Source: Desulfamplus sp. (GTDB taxonomy: Bacteria; Desulfobacterota; Desulfobacteria; Desulfobacterales; Desulfobacteraceae). From it: a stretch of 64,000 nucleotides of DNA. Shown one piece after another: positions 47,654-56,741 of this stretch; positions within the stretch are counted from its first letter, which is position 1, and the number at the start of each line of letters is the position of its first letter. The translations under genes were made by a program, and so were the position numbers. The notes under the pieces were generated by a model. The model ran no database searches and was not told the origin of the DNA. It was given only the letters and a program-made list of their open reading frames with translations. The stretch lies in NCBI GenBank assembly GCA_015232555.1, contig JADFZJ010000013.1, positions 1-64,000 of the forward strand, in the 5' to 3' direction.

Positions 47654-49447
47654 CTAAAGCAGATACTCTGATACGCACCTAAATCCTACTATATTTGATG
47701 TATATTGAGCTTTAAAGAGCGAGCGTGAACTAATAGTTATATTGTCCCGTGCAGTCCAGCCGCAACCTTTGGCAACATGAAATCTATTTTTATCATTAGA
47801 ACGACTATTTGAAGAAAGATTATTATTTTGAGACAACATGCTCTGCTTATTATTTTCTAAAAAAGGGTTGCTAATAATATCAGATGTCCACTCCATAGCA
47901 TTTCCAAGCATATCAGTGATATTGAAAATATTGCTTTTATGTTCGTATTTATCCACAGGCGTTGTGTCAGAAATAGAACTTTTTTCAATATTACAGCTAT
48001 TATCTTGCCACTCATTACCCCATGGATATTTGAAAGCCATGTCTGTTCTTGCTGTTGCTTCCCACTCAGATTCGGTTGGCAATCTTCTACCTATCCATGA
48101 GGCAAATGCCCATGCATCATCAACACTCACCTGAACAACTGGATGGTTTCTTTTGTTGTGCAGAGAGCTTCCTGGTCCTTCTGGCTGATACCAGCAAGCA
48201 CCTTTTACATCAGCATTTTGAATTCCCTGTCTCCATGCAGAATTTTTTGTATCTTTTCTAAAACGTCCATAAAAAACTGTTCCATATCTTTTTTTTTCTG
48301 CGGTTGTCACATATCCTGTCTCTTGAATAAAAATCTCAAAAAGAGAATTAGTTACAGGATATTTTGCAATATATAGTTTTTGCATCTCAATCTGTTGCAG
48401 TTCAAGTCTGTTTTTTGTCTTGCTGATGCTTCCTACTGTATAAATACCGGCAGGAATCACTACATATATATTATATTTTTTATCAGCATCAGCAAGCAGG
48501 TTATCAAACTGGCGTGCAAGCTCTTTATTCTTCTGAAACTCTTTAAAATCTTCAAGTTCATTGTCGTCCATTAAAATTTCTTGACTGTCGTCAATATCAA
48601 CCTCTTCAAACATATCATCTTCATCTGTTATCTCCTGGACATCCTCAAATATCTCTTCATCATCATCAAGCTCCTCAATATCTTCAACATCTTCGATTTC
48701 TTCATCATCAGCATCGATTACTTCAACGTCTTCATCAAGCTCCTCAATATCTTCAACATCTTCGATTTCTTCATTATCAGCATCAATTACTTCAACGTCT
48801 TCATCAAGCTCCTCAATATCTTCAACATCCTCAATCTCTTCCACTTCCTCAACAACATCATCTTTACTTATTTCTTCAATAATTTCGTCACCATCCTGAA
48901 CTTGTTCCTCTAATACAGAATCAGAAATTGACAGAAGCCTGTTTTTTATCTGCTCAAGTGTATCTGAAAATTTTGTATTCTCAGCTCCAGCTTCAATCTC
49001 AATTTTAGAGATCATCTCAGTAATGCTCTTTAAAACATCTGTGATCTGATTCAGGTCTAAATTTGCGTTTCTTGCGACCTCAGAAAAAGAGTTGAGCAAG
49101 CTGTTTTTAGCATCTTCGGTCATATCAAAAATATTTTCTGAAGTGATGGTGAGTTTATCTGGATTTTCAGTTTCAGGCGACAGATTTGCAAGGTCACTGT
49201 TGATTGAAGATATTATGCTGTAAAAATTTCGTTTTTTGGATTTGATCTTTGAAACATCATCTCCTATATCCCAGATAATTTTTATCAACTCATCTGTATT
49301 AATAGATTTCAATTGAGATACTGCATCATCAGATGAATAATATTCCCGTATTGCAAGGACAGCTCTCTTTTTTACAGAACTATCTTTATAATTAAGACTT
49401 GCAATAGCCTTATCAACTCCTTTTAAACTAATAGACCCGTTAGCCAC
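47654..49447 (-). CDS. FGE/SUMF1-fold protein with N-terminal helical region and long acidic repeat
   Basis: This 597-residue protein has three parts. The N-terminus (about 1-185) is helical, starting with a HEAT-like helix pair (SSVKKRAVLAIREYY). Residues about 190-285 are almost all Glu, Asp, Val and Ile, with a 23-residue unit (EEIEDVEDIEELDED and so on) repeated about two and a half times. The rest is a formylglycine-generating-enzyme fold with NSLFEIFIQETGY, GSSLHNKRNHPVVQVSVDDAWAFA, RRLPTESEWEATAR, GNAMEWTSD and GFRC. It lacks the paired catalytic Cys expected near the C-terminus, so it is probably a binding protein rather than a sulfatase activator (inference). No sulfatase gene is near. 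Confidence 0.8.
   Translation of the reverse strand: MANGSISLKGVDKAIASLNYKDSSVKKRAVLAIREYYSSDDAVSQLKSINTDELIKIIWDIGDDVSKIKSKKRNFYSIISSINSDLANLSPETENPDKLTITSENIFDMTEDAKNSLLNSFSEVARNANLDLNQITDVLKSITEMISKIEIEAGAENTKFSDTLEQIKNRLLSISDSVLEEQVQDGDEIIEEISKDDVVEEVEEIEDVEDIEELDEDVEVIDADNEEIEDVEDIEELDEDVEVIDADDEEIEDVEDIEELDDDEEIFEDVQEITDEDDMFEEVDIDDSQEILMDDNELEDFKEFQKNKELARQFDNLLADADKKYNIYVVIPAGIYTVGSISKTKNRLELQQIEMQKLYIAKYPVTNSLFEIFIQETGYVTTAEKKRYGTVFYGRFRKDTKNSAWRQGIQNADVKGACWYQPEGPGSSLHNKRNHPVVQVSVDDAWAFASWIGRRLPTESEWEATARTDMAFKYPWGNEWQDNSCNIEKSSISDTTPVDKYEHKSNIFNITDMLGNAMEWTSDIISNPFLENNKQSMLSQNNNLSSNSRSNDKNRFHVAKGCGWTARDNITISSRSLFKAQYTSNIVGFRCVSEYLL
48664..48840 (-). repeat. 69-base tandem repeat coding the acidic segment
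   Basis: A 69-base unit recurs two and a half times in register with codons; for example CTCCTCAAT on the plus strand occurs at 48671, 48740 and 48809. Copies differ only slightly, which suggests recent expansion by slippage or unequal exchange. Confidence 0.9.
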
Positions 49448-49645
49448 TGCATCAATCTCCCTGATATCTTGATTTATTTTACTGTTATTATGTTGTGATT
49501 TTTATGGAAGAAATGACGATATTATATCAGCTTTTTTATCTGTATGATTGAAAAAAAAAAAAAATGGTGTTACCGTCATTTGCATGTTTAAAATTATTAC
49601 AATAATATAGCCAACTGGCAATAAAACAGAGCCAAAGACGCAGAT

Positions 49646-50086
49646 ATGAAGATTACCAGTGCCGAGACCATTCAATCCAGTGAAAAAGAGTTGATAGATT
49701 TCATAAATGCCGAGCTTGACTGGGGTGCAATAGAGGAGATGATTCTTGAGAAGCATAAACTTCAGCTTCAAGATGAGGTAGTTTATAAGCATGGAGATAT
49801 TATTGTACAGGATAACCAAATTGCATATCAACTTGACTTTGATATAAAAGTTTCTCTTTCCCTTATATTTAACAGGCAGGGTGATTGTATAGATATAAAG
49901 ACTCCAGACGGCAGAGATTTAGCGGAACATAATTTATCAGAAGAATTAGAAGAGGATAAGGACGCTGACTATAAGAACAAGAAGTATCCAGAAGAGTCCA
50001 AGAATAATTCAGAGCTGCAGAATAACTGGTCAAAGATGGCATCAAATATAGCTGAAATGATACATGAAATTAATCAGGATACCTGA
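49646..50086 (+). CDS. Hypothetical acidic protein, possible partner of the zinc-ribbon protein
   Basis: I do not recognise this 146-residue protein. It has no signal or membrane segment. Residues 1-90 look folded, with mixed helix and strands (INAELDWGAIEEMILEKHKLQ, then QIAYQLDFDIKVSLSLIFNRQGD), while residues about 95-125 are Glu/Asp/Lys-rich and low in complexity. It ends only 2 bases before the ATG of the next gene, so the two are surely co-transcribed and probably act together. The ribosome site is weak. The divergent neighbour is the FGE-fold protein with its own acidic tract. Confidence 0.65.
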   Translation: MKITSAETIQSSEKELIDFINAELDWGAIEEMILEKHKLQLQDEVVYKHGDIIVQDNQIAYQLDFDIKVSLSLIFNRQGDCIDIKTPDGRDLAEHNLSEELEEDKDADYKNKKYPEESKNNSELQNNWSKMASNIAEMIHEINQDT

Positions 50087-50088
50087 AT

Positions 50089-51852
50089 ATGAATAAAATT
50101 ATACTATCAGATAAAGAAGAGATGGATCCGGCGTTAATCAGATTGCAATTTGATGAAATCCTTGTCAGAGAGGTTACATCACTTATAGAGATCGATTCTG
50201 ATATTGCCATGCTTACTTATAATCTTTCTACTATCTCAACTATTATTATTGCTGTCGAGCGTGAGAGAGAGATCAGGATTACCCCGAATGTGCCTTCTGA
50301 AAGATTTACTTTTGACTCATTGGTTAATGAGCTTGTGGATCTTGGGCTTTACAAAGACGATGATATGTTAAAATCTGTTAGGTCCGTTTTAGAACAGGGC
50401 TATCTTAGCCAAAATTCTAAAGGTGAGCTTAAAGCAGAAGCATCAGCTTATACTATCGTAGGATTTCTTGATAAAATGTTTCCTGGTATGCAGGGAATAC
50501 AGTTGATTGCGTTTGTAATGCAGATGATAGACGAGGTGTTGACAGAACGTAAAACACTTGAATATGCCATGAATAGTTTTGCCATGACCTTAAAAAACAG
50601 CGGAGTTGCAGTTACAAGAGAGAAGGCAGAAAAAAAAGCCCAAGAACTTGCTCTTGATAACTCTGCAAGCAGTAAGATGCGGGAAGTGGCTTTAAAACTT
50701 AAAGAGGCAAATATTAAACGTCTTGCCCAACAGAGGTTTAAACAGAAACTTGCTCTCAACAAAGCAGGTGGCAAACCATCTTTTCATTTTGATGGAGGCA
50801 GCCAGTTAGACAAAGTAAAAATAACATCTGTTTTTGAGCAGGGACCTTCTGAGGAGGAGATTGAAGCTGAAAAAAAGACAAAAGAGGAGGCACAAAAGAG
50901 AGAACGAGAGGAGGCTGAAAGGCAATACCAAGAAGCTATTTTAAAAGCTGCACAAATTGAAGAGCAGAAGAGACGGCTAAAAGAGGCAGAAGAAGCCTCT
51001 GTAAGGGAGCTTGAAAGAAAAGCAGCAGAGCTTGCAGCCAAAGAGCAGGCATTAAGAGATGCTGAAATAGCCGCATTAAAACTTGAGCAGCAGCAGGCTG
51101 AACTTAGGGCAAAAGAGGCTCAGATGGCTGCCCGTGAAGCTGAACTAAAACTCAGGGAAGAGCAGTTGAAGAGTGCTGCAATAAGGGAAGAACAGTTAAA
51201 AGCCAATGCTCAAAAAGAGGCAGAAAACAAAAATATTGCAGATAAGCAGGATAAAGTTGCAGAGACAAAAAACATATCTGACGATGATATAGAGTCCAGA
51301 ATCAGCGGAATTTCTGACGATATAGAGTCAAGAATTGCTGCTTTTGAAGCAGAATTGACCATACCTTGTCCTCTTTGCAAAAACGGCATTATTAAAAAAG
51401 AGAAAACAGAAACGGGCAAAGACTATTTTATCTGTTCTGATAAGAGCTGCCGTTTTGTAAGCTGGTCACAGCCCTATCCTTTTCAATGTCCTTTGTGCAA
51501 AAACTCCTTTCTTGTAGAGTTTCAAAATCCTGATGGTACAAAGGGTCTTAAATGTCCAAGAGCATCTTGCTCATTTTCTCAGAATCATCTTGGTGATCCT
51601 GCAATTGCATATAATCCCCCTCCACAAGCTGTAATTGCCCCACCGCAGCAGCATCAAACTGGTTATCCACAGCAATCAGCTCCTACTGATTACCCACAAC
51701 CACAACAAGGTTATCCTACTTATCCCTCTGGTTATCCACAGCAACCACAAGGTAATGGTTACGCACAACCACAAGGACAACCACAACCTGCCCAAATTAC
51801 AGGTTCTGAGCCACCTAAAAAGAAGCGTCTTGTAAGACGTATCAAAAAATAA
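50089..51852 (+). CDS. Coiled-coil protein with two C4 zinc ribbons and a Gln/Pro/Tyr-rich tail
   Basis: The 587 residues have four regions. About 1-250 is helical, with no family I can name. About 255-400 is a long, charged, Ala/Glu/Lys coiled coil with few breaks. Two topoisomerase-type zinc ribbons follow: CPLCKNGIIKK...CSDKSC at about 425-455 and CPLCKNSFLVE...CPRASC at about 465-495. A disordered tail holds repeated GYPQQ/YPQ units (about 505-575) and ends in a basic KKKRLVRRIKK. An ISDDDIESRIS motif is duplicated just before the first ribbon. The ribbons and basic end suggest nucleic-acid binding; the function is unknown. Confidence 0.75.
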   Translation: MNKIILSDKEEMDPALIRLQFDEILVREVTSLIEIDSDIAMLTYNLSTISTIIIAVEREREIRITPNVPSERFTFDSLVNELVDLGLYKDDDMLKSVRSVLEQGYLSQNSKGELKAEASAYTIVGFLDKMFPGMQGIQLIAFVMQMIDEVLTERKTLEYAMNSFAMTLKNSGVAVTREKAEKKAQELALDNSASSKMREVALKLKEANIKRLAQQRFKQKLALNKAGGKPSFHFDGGSQLDKVKITSVFEQGPSEEEIEAEKKTKEEAQKREREEAERQYQEAILKAAQIEEQKRRLKEAEEASVRELERKAAELAAKEQALRDAEIAALKLEQQQAELRAKEAQMAAREAELKLREEQLKSAAIREEQLKANAQKEAENKNIADKQDKVAETKNISDDDIESRISGISDDIESRIAAFEAELTIPCPLCKNGIIKKEKTETGKDYFICSDKSCRFVSWSQPYPFQCPLCKNSFLVEFQNPDGTKGLKCPRASCSFSQNHLGDPAIAYNPPPQAVIAPPQQHQTGYPQQSAPTDYPQPQQGYPTYPSGYPQQPQGNGYAQPQGQPQPAQITGSEPPKKKRLVRRIKK

Positions 51853-51862
51853 AGTTGCTCTT

Positions 51863-51910
51863 GCTGATTCTTGTGGTTCTATAGAGTAGTTGATTTCCAC
51901 AAGAATCAGC
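51863..51910 (+). terminator. 14-base perfect hairpin between the zinc-ribbon gene and mqnE
   Basis: GCTGATTCTTGTGG (51863-51876) pairs exactly with CCACAAGAATCAGC (51897-51910) around a 20-base loop, 11 bases after the stop. The tail is TTAAAT rather than a T run, so it may be a terminator or a processing signal. Confidence 0.65.
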
Positions 51911-51951
51911 TTAAATAAGCTACAAAAATTAAGAACGTTAAGGAGACGTGA

Positions 51952-53112
51952 GTGAAATGGCAATTTGCCGATAAACGGCTTGAAAAAATATATGACAAAG
52001 TTGAAAAAAGAACCCGTCTTTCAAAAGAGGACGGGCTTCTTCTTTTTGAAACCCTTGATCTTAATGGTGTTGGTATGCTTGCAGACCGAGTAAGGCAGCG
52101 TCTGCATGGCAAAAAAGCATTTTACATATATAATCAACATATCAACTACACTAATATATGCAAAAATCGCTGTCTATTCTGTGCTTATGCTGTAGATAAA
52201 GATGATTCAACTGCATATTCATGGGATATCAAAGAGATTGAAAAGCGGATCATGGAGAGGATTGATGAGCCTGTAAACGAACTTCATATTGTTGGCGGCT
52301 TAAATCCTGATCTTCCATTCTCATATTTTACTGATCTGCTCAAAACCGTAAAAAGATTACGACCCAACGCAAAGATAAAGGCTTTTACCTGTGTTGAGAT
52401 AGATTATCTTTCAAATCTATCAGGGTTATCGATTAATGAAACCATAGCTGTCTTAAAAGAGGCTGGGCTTGATATGATGCCTGGAGGTGGTGCAGAGGTT
52501 ATGAACGAACGGGTCAGAAAGCGGCTATTTCCCCGAAAGATGGGCAAAGATAGATGGCTTGAAATAATGGAGGCTGTTCATCGTGCGGGCTTACCATCCA
52601 ATGCCACCATTTTGTATGGTCATATTGAGACAATTGAAGAACGAGTAGATCATCTTATCGCACTCAGAGAACTTCAGGATAAAACCTGTGGAGTAGAAAC
52701 CAATAAAGAAGGCGGAGTTGGTAGAAACAGCGAATCTCACAAAATAGGAGGATTTTCTGCTTTTATTCCACTGGCGTTTCATTCAACCAACACAAAGCTC
52801 TCCCATATCCCCCCCACAACTGCTGTAGATGATCTGAAAATGGTGGCAATATCACGCCTGATGCTGGATAATTTTCCTCATATAAAGGCTTACTGGGTCA
52901 TGATTGGAGAAAAACTTGCACAGGTTGCGTTAAACTATGGTGCAGATGATTTAGATGGCACTATCATTGAAGAGAGGATAACCCATACTGCTGGAGCAAA
53001 ATCTGCCAAAGGTCTTACTCGTCAACTTATGGAAGATATAATAATAAGTGCTGGTTTTATTCCAGTTGAGAGAGATTCGTTTTATGGAGAGATTCATGCA
53101 AAACATTTATGA
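51952..53112 (+). CDS. mqnE: Aminofutalosine synthase MqnE (radical SAM)
   Basis: MqnE joins 3-enolpyruvyl-benzoate to SAM-derived adenosine, giving aminofutalosine for menaquinone. The 386 residues start at GTG, with AAGGAG about 8 bases before. The radical-SAM cluster motif CKNRCLFCAY is preceded by INYTNI, and the family segments HIVGGLNPDLPFSYF, PGGGAEVMNERVR and GHIETIEERVDHL follow. A short polar insertion (about 245-262, ETNKEGGVGRNSESH) lies between helices. Its 3' end overlaps mqnC by 17 bases. Confidence 0.93.
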   Translation: MKWQFADKRLEKIYDKVEKRTRLSKEDGLLLFETLDLNGVGMLADRVRQRLHGKKAFYIYNQHINYTNICKNRCLFCAYAVDKDDSTAYSWDIKEIEKRIMERIDEPVNELHIVGGLNPDLPFSYFTDLLKTVKRLRPNAKIKAFTCVEIDYLSNLSGLSINETIAVLKEAGLDMMPGGGAEVMNERVRKRLFPRKMGKDRWLEIMEAVHRAGLPSNATILYGHIETIEERVDHLIALRELQDKTCGVETNKEGGVGRNSESHKIGGFSAFIPLAFHSTNTKLSHIPPTTAVDDLKMVAISRLMLDNFPHIKAYWVMIGEKLAQVALNYGADDLDGTIIEERITHTAGAKSAKGLTRQLMEDIIISAGFIPVERDSFYGEIHAKHL

Positions 53113-54421
53113 CGTTAAAACAGATCAGATAGAGGTTGTTAATCCAGAGAATAGGGGGATATTTGCTCCTGTTAAAGTTTATGAACAAGATATTGATACG
53201 ATTATTGAAAAAATTTTAAGCGGAAAACGTATCTCAATCGAAGATGGTCTGATTCTTTATCATCAAGCCCCTTTGTTGACTTTAGCAAATCTTGCTGACC
53301 ATAGGCGTTTTCAGCTTCATCCAGAAAGAGTCATAACTTTTGTGGTTGATCGCAATATAAACTACACAAATATCTGTATGTCAGGTTGTCTATTTTGTGC
53401 ATTTTATAAGATACCGTCAGCAAATGATGGTAAAGAAAGTAATGGACAAGGTGGATATGTTATCTCAAAAGAGAGCCTTCGCGAAAAGATTGAGGAGACA
53501 ATTGACCTGGGTGGAACTCAAATTCTGCTTCAAGGTGGTATGAATCCAGCTCTTGATCTTGATTATTACATCGATCTTTTGAAGTATATCAAAAATAATT
53601 TCAATATTCATGTTCATGGATTCTCTCCTCCAGAAATATGGTGGCTTGCTCAAAAATCATCATTGAGACAGACATCAAAATTAAGAGAGGATTCATCATC
53701 ACCCACTGCATCTTCATCTACAAAATCTCTCTCAGTTAAACATTTAATTACTATCTTAAAAGATGCTGGACTTGATTCCATACCAGGCGGTGGTGCAGAA
53801 ATTTTATGTGATGAGATAAGGCAAAAAGTCTCTCCAAATAAATGCACAACCAACCAGTGGCTTGAAGTGATGGAAAGTGCCCATGAATTAGGGCTTAAAT
53901 CAAGTGCTACAATGATGTTTGGACACATTGAATCTCCTGTTCATATATTTAAGCATCTTGATAGACTCCGCTCTCTTCAAGATAGAACAGGTGGATTTAC
54001 AGCATTTATACCATGGACATTTCAGCCTGATAACACAAATCTTGGCAAATCAACAAGTTACAAGTTATCAGATACTAAACATAGTATTTTGTTTAAAAAG
54101 AATACCAATAATCATACCGAACAGCATCGTAAAATTAGAAAAACCAGTGCAGTGGAATATTTGAGAGTGCTTGCGTTAAGTCGGCTTTTTTTGGATAATT
54201 TTGATAATATCCAAGCATCATGGGTAACTCAAGGTGATAAAATTGCTCAAACAGCCCTGTTTTATGGTGCAAATGATATGGGCAGCACCATGATTGAAGA
54301 GAATGTTGTAGCTTCTGCAGGAGTCGATTTTATGCTTCCCGAAAAAGAGCTTCGCAGGCTTATTGAAGATGCTGGATTTGTACCAAAACAGAGAGACTGT
54401 TTTTATAATTTAATAAGGTAG
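53096..54421 (+). CDS. mqnC: Cyclic dehypoxanthinyl futalosine synthase MqnC (radical SAM)
   Basis: MqnC closes the spiro ring of dehypoxanthinyl futalosine by radical chemistry. I choose the ATG at 53096, with GGAGAG a few bases upstream, over the longer frame from 53048; the product is about 441 residues. Motifs: NINYTNICMSGCLFCAF (cluster), ILLQGGMNPALDLDYYIDLL, GFSPPEIWWL, SIPGGGAEIL and MMFGHIE. It is about 70-80 residues longer than usual because of two polar insertions, one after WWLAQKSS (about 185-210, Ser/Thr-rich) and one before VEYLRVLALSR (about 320-350). Confidence 0.92.
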   Translation: MQNIYDVKTDQIEVVNPENRGIFAPVKVYEQDIDTIIEKILSGKRISIEDGLILYHQAPLLTLANLADHRRFQLHPERVITFVVDRNINYTNICMSGCLFCAFYKIPSANDGKESNGQGGYVISKESLREKIEETIDLGGTQILLQGGMNPALDLDYYIDLLKYIKNNFNIHVHGFSPPEIWWLAQKSSLRQTSKLREDSSSPTASSSTKSLSVKHLITILKDAGLDSIPGGGAEILCDEIRQKVSPNKCTTNQWLEVMESAHELGLKSSATMMFGHIESPVHIFKHLDRLRSLQDRTGGFTAFIPWTFQPDNTNLGKSTSYKLSDTKHSILFKKNTNNHTEQHRKIRKTSAVEYLRVLALSRLFLDNFDNIQASWVTQGDKIAQTALFYGANDMGSTMIEENVVASAGVDFMLPEKELRRLIEDAGFVPKQRDCFYNLIR

Positions 54422-54503
54422 AATTTGGAATCTATAAAAGTAGAAATAGTTACGATATATTTCAGAATAATTTTTATATCAAAATAATCAATAAGGTATA
54501 AAT

Positions 54504-55529
54504 ATGACTCCAGAAAATCAAAATATTGAACTTCTCGCGGGACAAAGGCTCATGGTAGGATTTGAAGGAACAGAGCTGAATAATGAGCTTAAAACTCTTA
54601 TTAGAGATATTAAGGTGGGCGGCATTATTCTTTTTGCCATAAATATTCAATCAGCCGCACAAGTAAAGGCTCTGTGTAAATCTGCCCAAGAGTATGCAAA
54701 ATCATGTAATCTTCCGCCACTTGTTATTGCTGTTGATCAGGAGGGGGGAGATGTTGCAAGGCTCAAAAAACCAGATTTTACAGAATTTCCAGGAAACCCT
54801 CACATTACAGATATTGATAGTGCAAAAATATTTGGATCTATCGTGGCAAATGAGCTGAAATCTGTCCATATCAACATGAATTTCGCACCCGTGATGGATT
54901 CTATCCCTAAACTAAATACAATGCCTGCTAATTTCAAAAGCGTTATGCTCAACCGTGTATTTCCTGGCAACCCTGAAAATGTTGCAACACTTGGCTCTCA
55001 TGTCATAGATGCCCTTCAAAAAAACGGTATAATGGCTGTTGCCAAACATTTTCCAGGCATTGGAAGAACAACAAGGGATTCACACCTTGAATTACCTGTT
55101 CTAAAGACAGAGGAGGCAGATCAAAATTTGATGGAAAAATCTGATTTTATTCCATTTAAAGCTGCAATAAAATCAAATGTTGCGGGAATCATGCTCTCAC
55201 ACATTTTATACACATCAATGGATAACGAGTGGCCAGCCAGCCTCTCCTACAATATTGCAAAAAGAGTACTTCGTGATCAGATGGGATATCAGGGGGTTGT
55301 AATGACTGATGATTTGGACATGAAGGCTATAAAATATGATATAAAGACCAGTATAAGACAAATTTTAAATGCAGATATAGATATCGCTATGATTTGCCAT
55401 AAAAGTTCTGCCATTGAGACAGCATTTAATGAGATTGTAAAGCTAATTACAACTTATGAGGAATTTTACCGAAAGGCTCTTAACTCATCACTGAGAATTG
55501 ACTTACTCAAGAAAACATATCTTGTTTAG
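54504..55529 (+). CDS. nagZ: Beta-N-acetylhexosaminidase NagZ (GH3)
   Basis: NagZ removes N-acetylglucosamine from anhydromuropeptides in cytoplasmic murein recycling. The 341 residues have the GH3 pattern: VDQEGGDVARL near residues 76-86, KHFPGIGRTTRDSHLELP with the acid/base His on the flexible loop, and the nucleophile Asp in VMTDDLDMKAI. No signal peptide. A GGTATAA-type weak ribosome site precedes the ATG. Its stop overlaps that of tsaD, which is convergent. It complements the LD-carboxypeptidase at 12337 in recycling. Confidence 0.92.
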   Translation: MTPENQNIELLAGQRLMVGFEGTELNNELKTLIRDIKVGGIILFAINIQSAAQVKALCKSAQEYAKSCNLPPLVIAVDQEGGDVARLKKPDFTEFPGNPHITDIDSAKIFGSIVANELKSVHINMNFAPVMDSIPKLNTMPANFKSVMLNRVFPGNPENVATLGSHVIDALQKNGIMAVAKHFPGIGRTTRDSHLELPVLKTEEADQNLMEKSDFIPFKAAIKSNVAGIMLSHILYTSMDNEWPASLSYNIAKRVLRDQMGYQGVVMTDDLDMKAIKYDIKTSIRQILNADIDIAMICHKSSAIETAFNEIVKLITTYEEFYRKALNSSLRIDLLKKTYLV

Positions 55530-56626
55530 ATTCTTATGCGGGAAAAGACATCATCCTCAAGATAGCATAAATTTTCATCTTTAATCATTTGATAGCCTCT
55601 TGCAGCGATCATTGCAGCATTATCACCGCAAAGAGAAATAGGCGGAAGATGGAGTTTTAAATCTTTGATTCTGTTTGGTGCTCCAGATTTACCTGATGAT
55701 GATCCGCCAAAATCTGATGAATGGATATATGAGAGAAGTTTTCTTTTTAAAGCAGAATTTGCAGCAACACCACCAGCTACAGCAATATGTTTGACACCTT
55801 TATTTAATGCAGCATTGATAAGTTTCTGAGCAAGCACATCTATTACAGACTCCTGAAATGCTGCGGCAATGTCAGCAGCAATATTTTTATTACAACCACA
55901 TCCACTCCTCAGACTATCATTTCCTGCAACATCACTGAGCCTTGAACCTCCATGCTCATGGATATAACGTGCAACCGCAGATTTAATTCCGCTAAAGCTA
56001 AAATCAAAACTATCTTTTTCAAGGTAAGATTTGGGAAAGGTAATTACAGAAGTATCTCCTTGCAGAGCTAATCGTTCAATTACAGCACCACCCGGATAAC
56101 CAAGTCCTAACATCTTGGCAACTTTATCAAACGCCTCACCAGCAGCATCATCACGAGTTTGTCCCATCAGCTCAAATTTATTATACGATGTGACATAATA
56201 GATATTTGTATGACCTCCTGAAGCTAACAGAATAACAAAGGGAAATTCTGGGGGGACATCTGAAAGCAGCACAGAATAGATATGACCTTCAAGGTGATTG
56301 ACACCGGTTAAAGGGATACCTCTTGACCATGCAAATGATTTGGCAAATGAGAATCCTACTAATAGAGCACCTATTAATCCTGGACCTCTTGTAGCTGCGA
56401 CACCATCAATCTTATTAATTGTGATATCGGCTGATTTAATGGCATCACTTACAACAGGGATAATGGATTCAATGTGCATTCTTGATGCAAGTTCAGGAAC
56501 AACACCGCCGTATTTGTGGTGAACATCTACCTGTGACGAGACCACAGAAGAGAGGATAAATTTTCCATCCTCAACAACTGCGGCTGCTGTTTCATCACAT
56601 GAAGATTCAATGCCAAGTATAATCAT
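55526..56626 (-). CDS. tsaD: tRNA threonylcarbamoyltransferase TsaD
   Basis: TsaD transfers the threonylcarbamoyl group to A37 of tRNAs reading ANN codons. I start at the ATG at 56626 (MIILGIESSCDETAAA); a TTG three codons earlier opens the frame further. Motifs: the ASRMHIESIIPVV metal site, NHLEGHIYS, LASGGHTN, DDAAGEAFDKVAK, FSGIKSAVARY and GGVAANSALK. Two polar insertions, at about 240-262 (GNDSLRSGCGCNKN) and about 312-330 (SSDFGGSSSGKSGAPN), make it about 25-30 residues longer than the norm. It converges on nagZ with a 4-base overlap. Confidence 0.94.
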   Translation of the reverse strand: MIILGIESSCDETAAAVVEDGKFILSSVVSSQVDVHHKYGGVVPELASRMHIESIIPVVSDAIKSADITINKIDGVAATRGPGLIGALLVGFSFAKSFAWSRGIPLTGVNHLEGHIYSVLLSDVPPEFPFVILLASGGHTNIYYVTSYNKFELMGQTRDDAAGEAFDKVAKMLGLGYPGGAVIERLALQGDTSVITFPKSYLEKDSFDFSFSGIKSAVARYIHEHGGSRLSDVAGNDSLRSGCGCNKNIAADIAAAFQESVIDVLAQKLINAALNKGVKHIAVAGGVAANSALKRKLLSYIHSSDFGGSSSGKSGAPNRIKDLKLHLPPISLCGDNAAMIAARGYQMIKDENLCYLEDDVFSRIRI

Positions 56627-56741
56627 TAATGCCAAATAAGCTGTTACAGGGAGTAGTTTGATTTGATTGAAAATATTTTGGGAATTGCGGTCAGATGGTG
56701 GTCATATCAGGTAATTCAAGAAAATTAATGACTGTTTCACC

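Noticed and set aside
48581-48913. Open frame on the plus strand rich in Ile, Phe, Asn with an apparent repeat
   Set aside because: It is the antisense of the acidic repeat in the FGE-fold gene; the repetition simply mirrors the 69-base tandem unit.
47654-49447. Sulfatase-activating formylglycine-generating enzyme
   Set aside because: The catalytic Cys pair is not seen in the C-terminal segment and no sulfatase gene is near; only the fold is supported.
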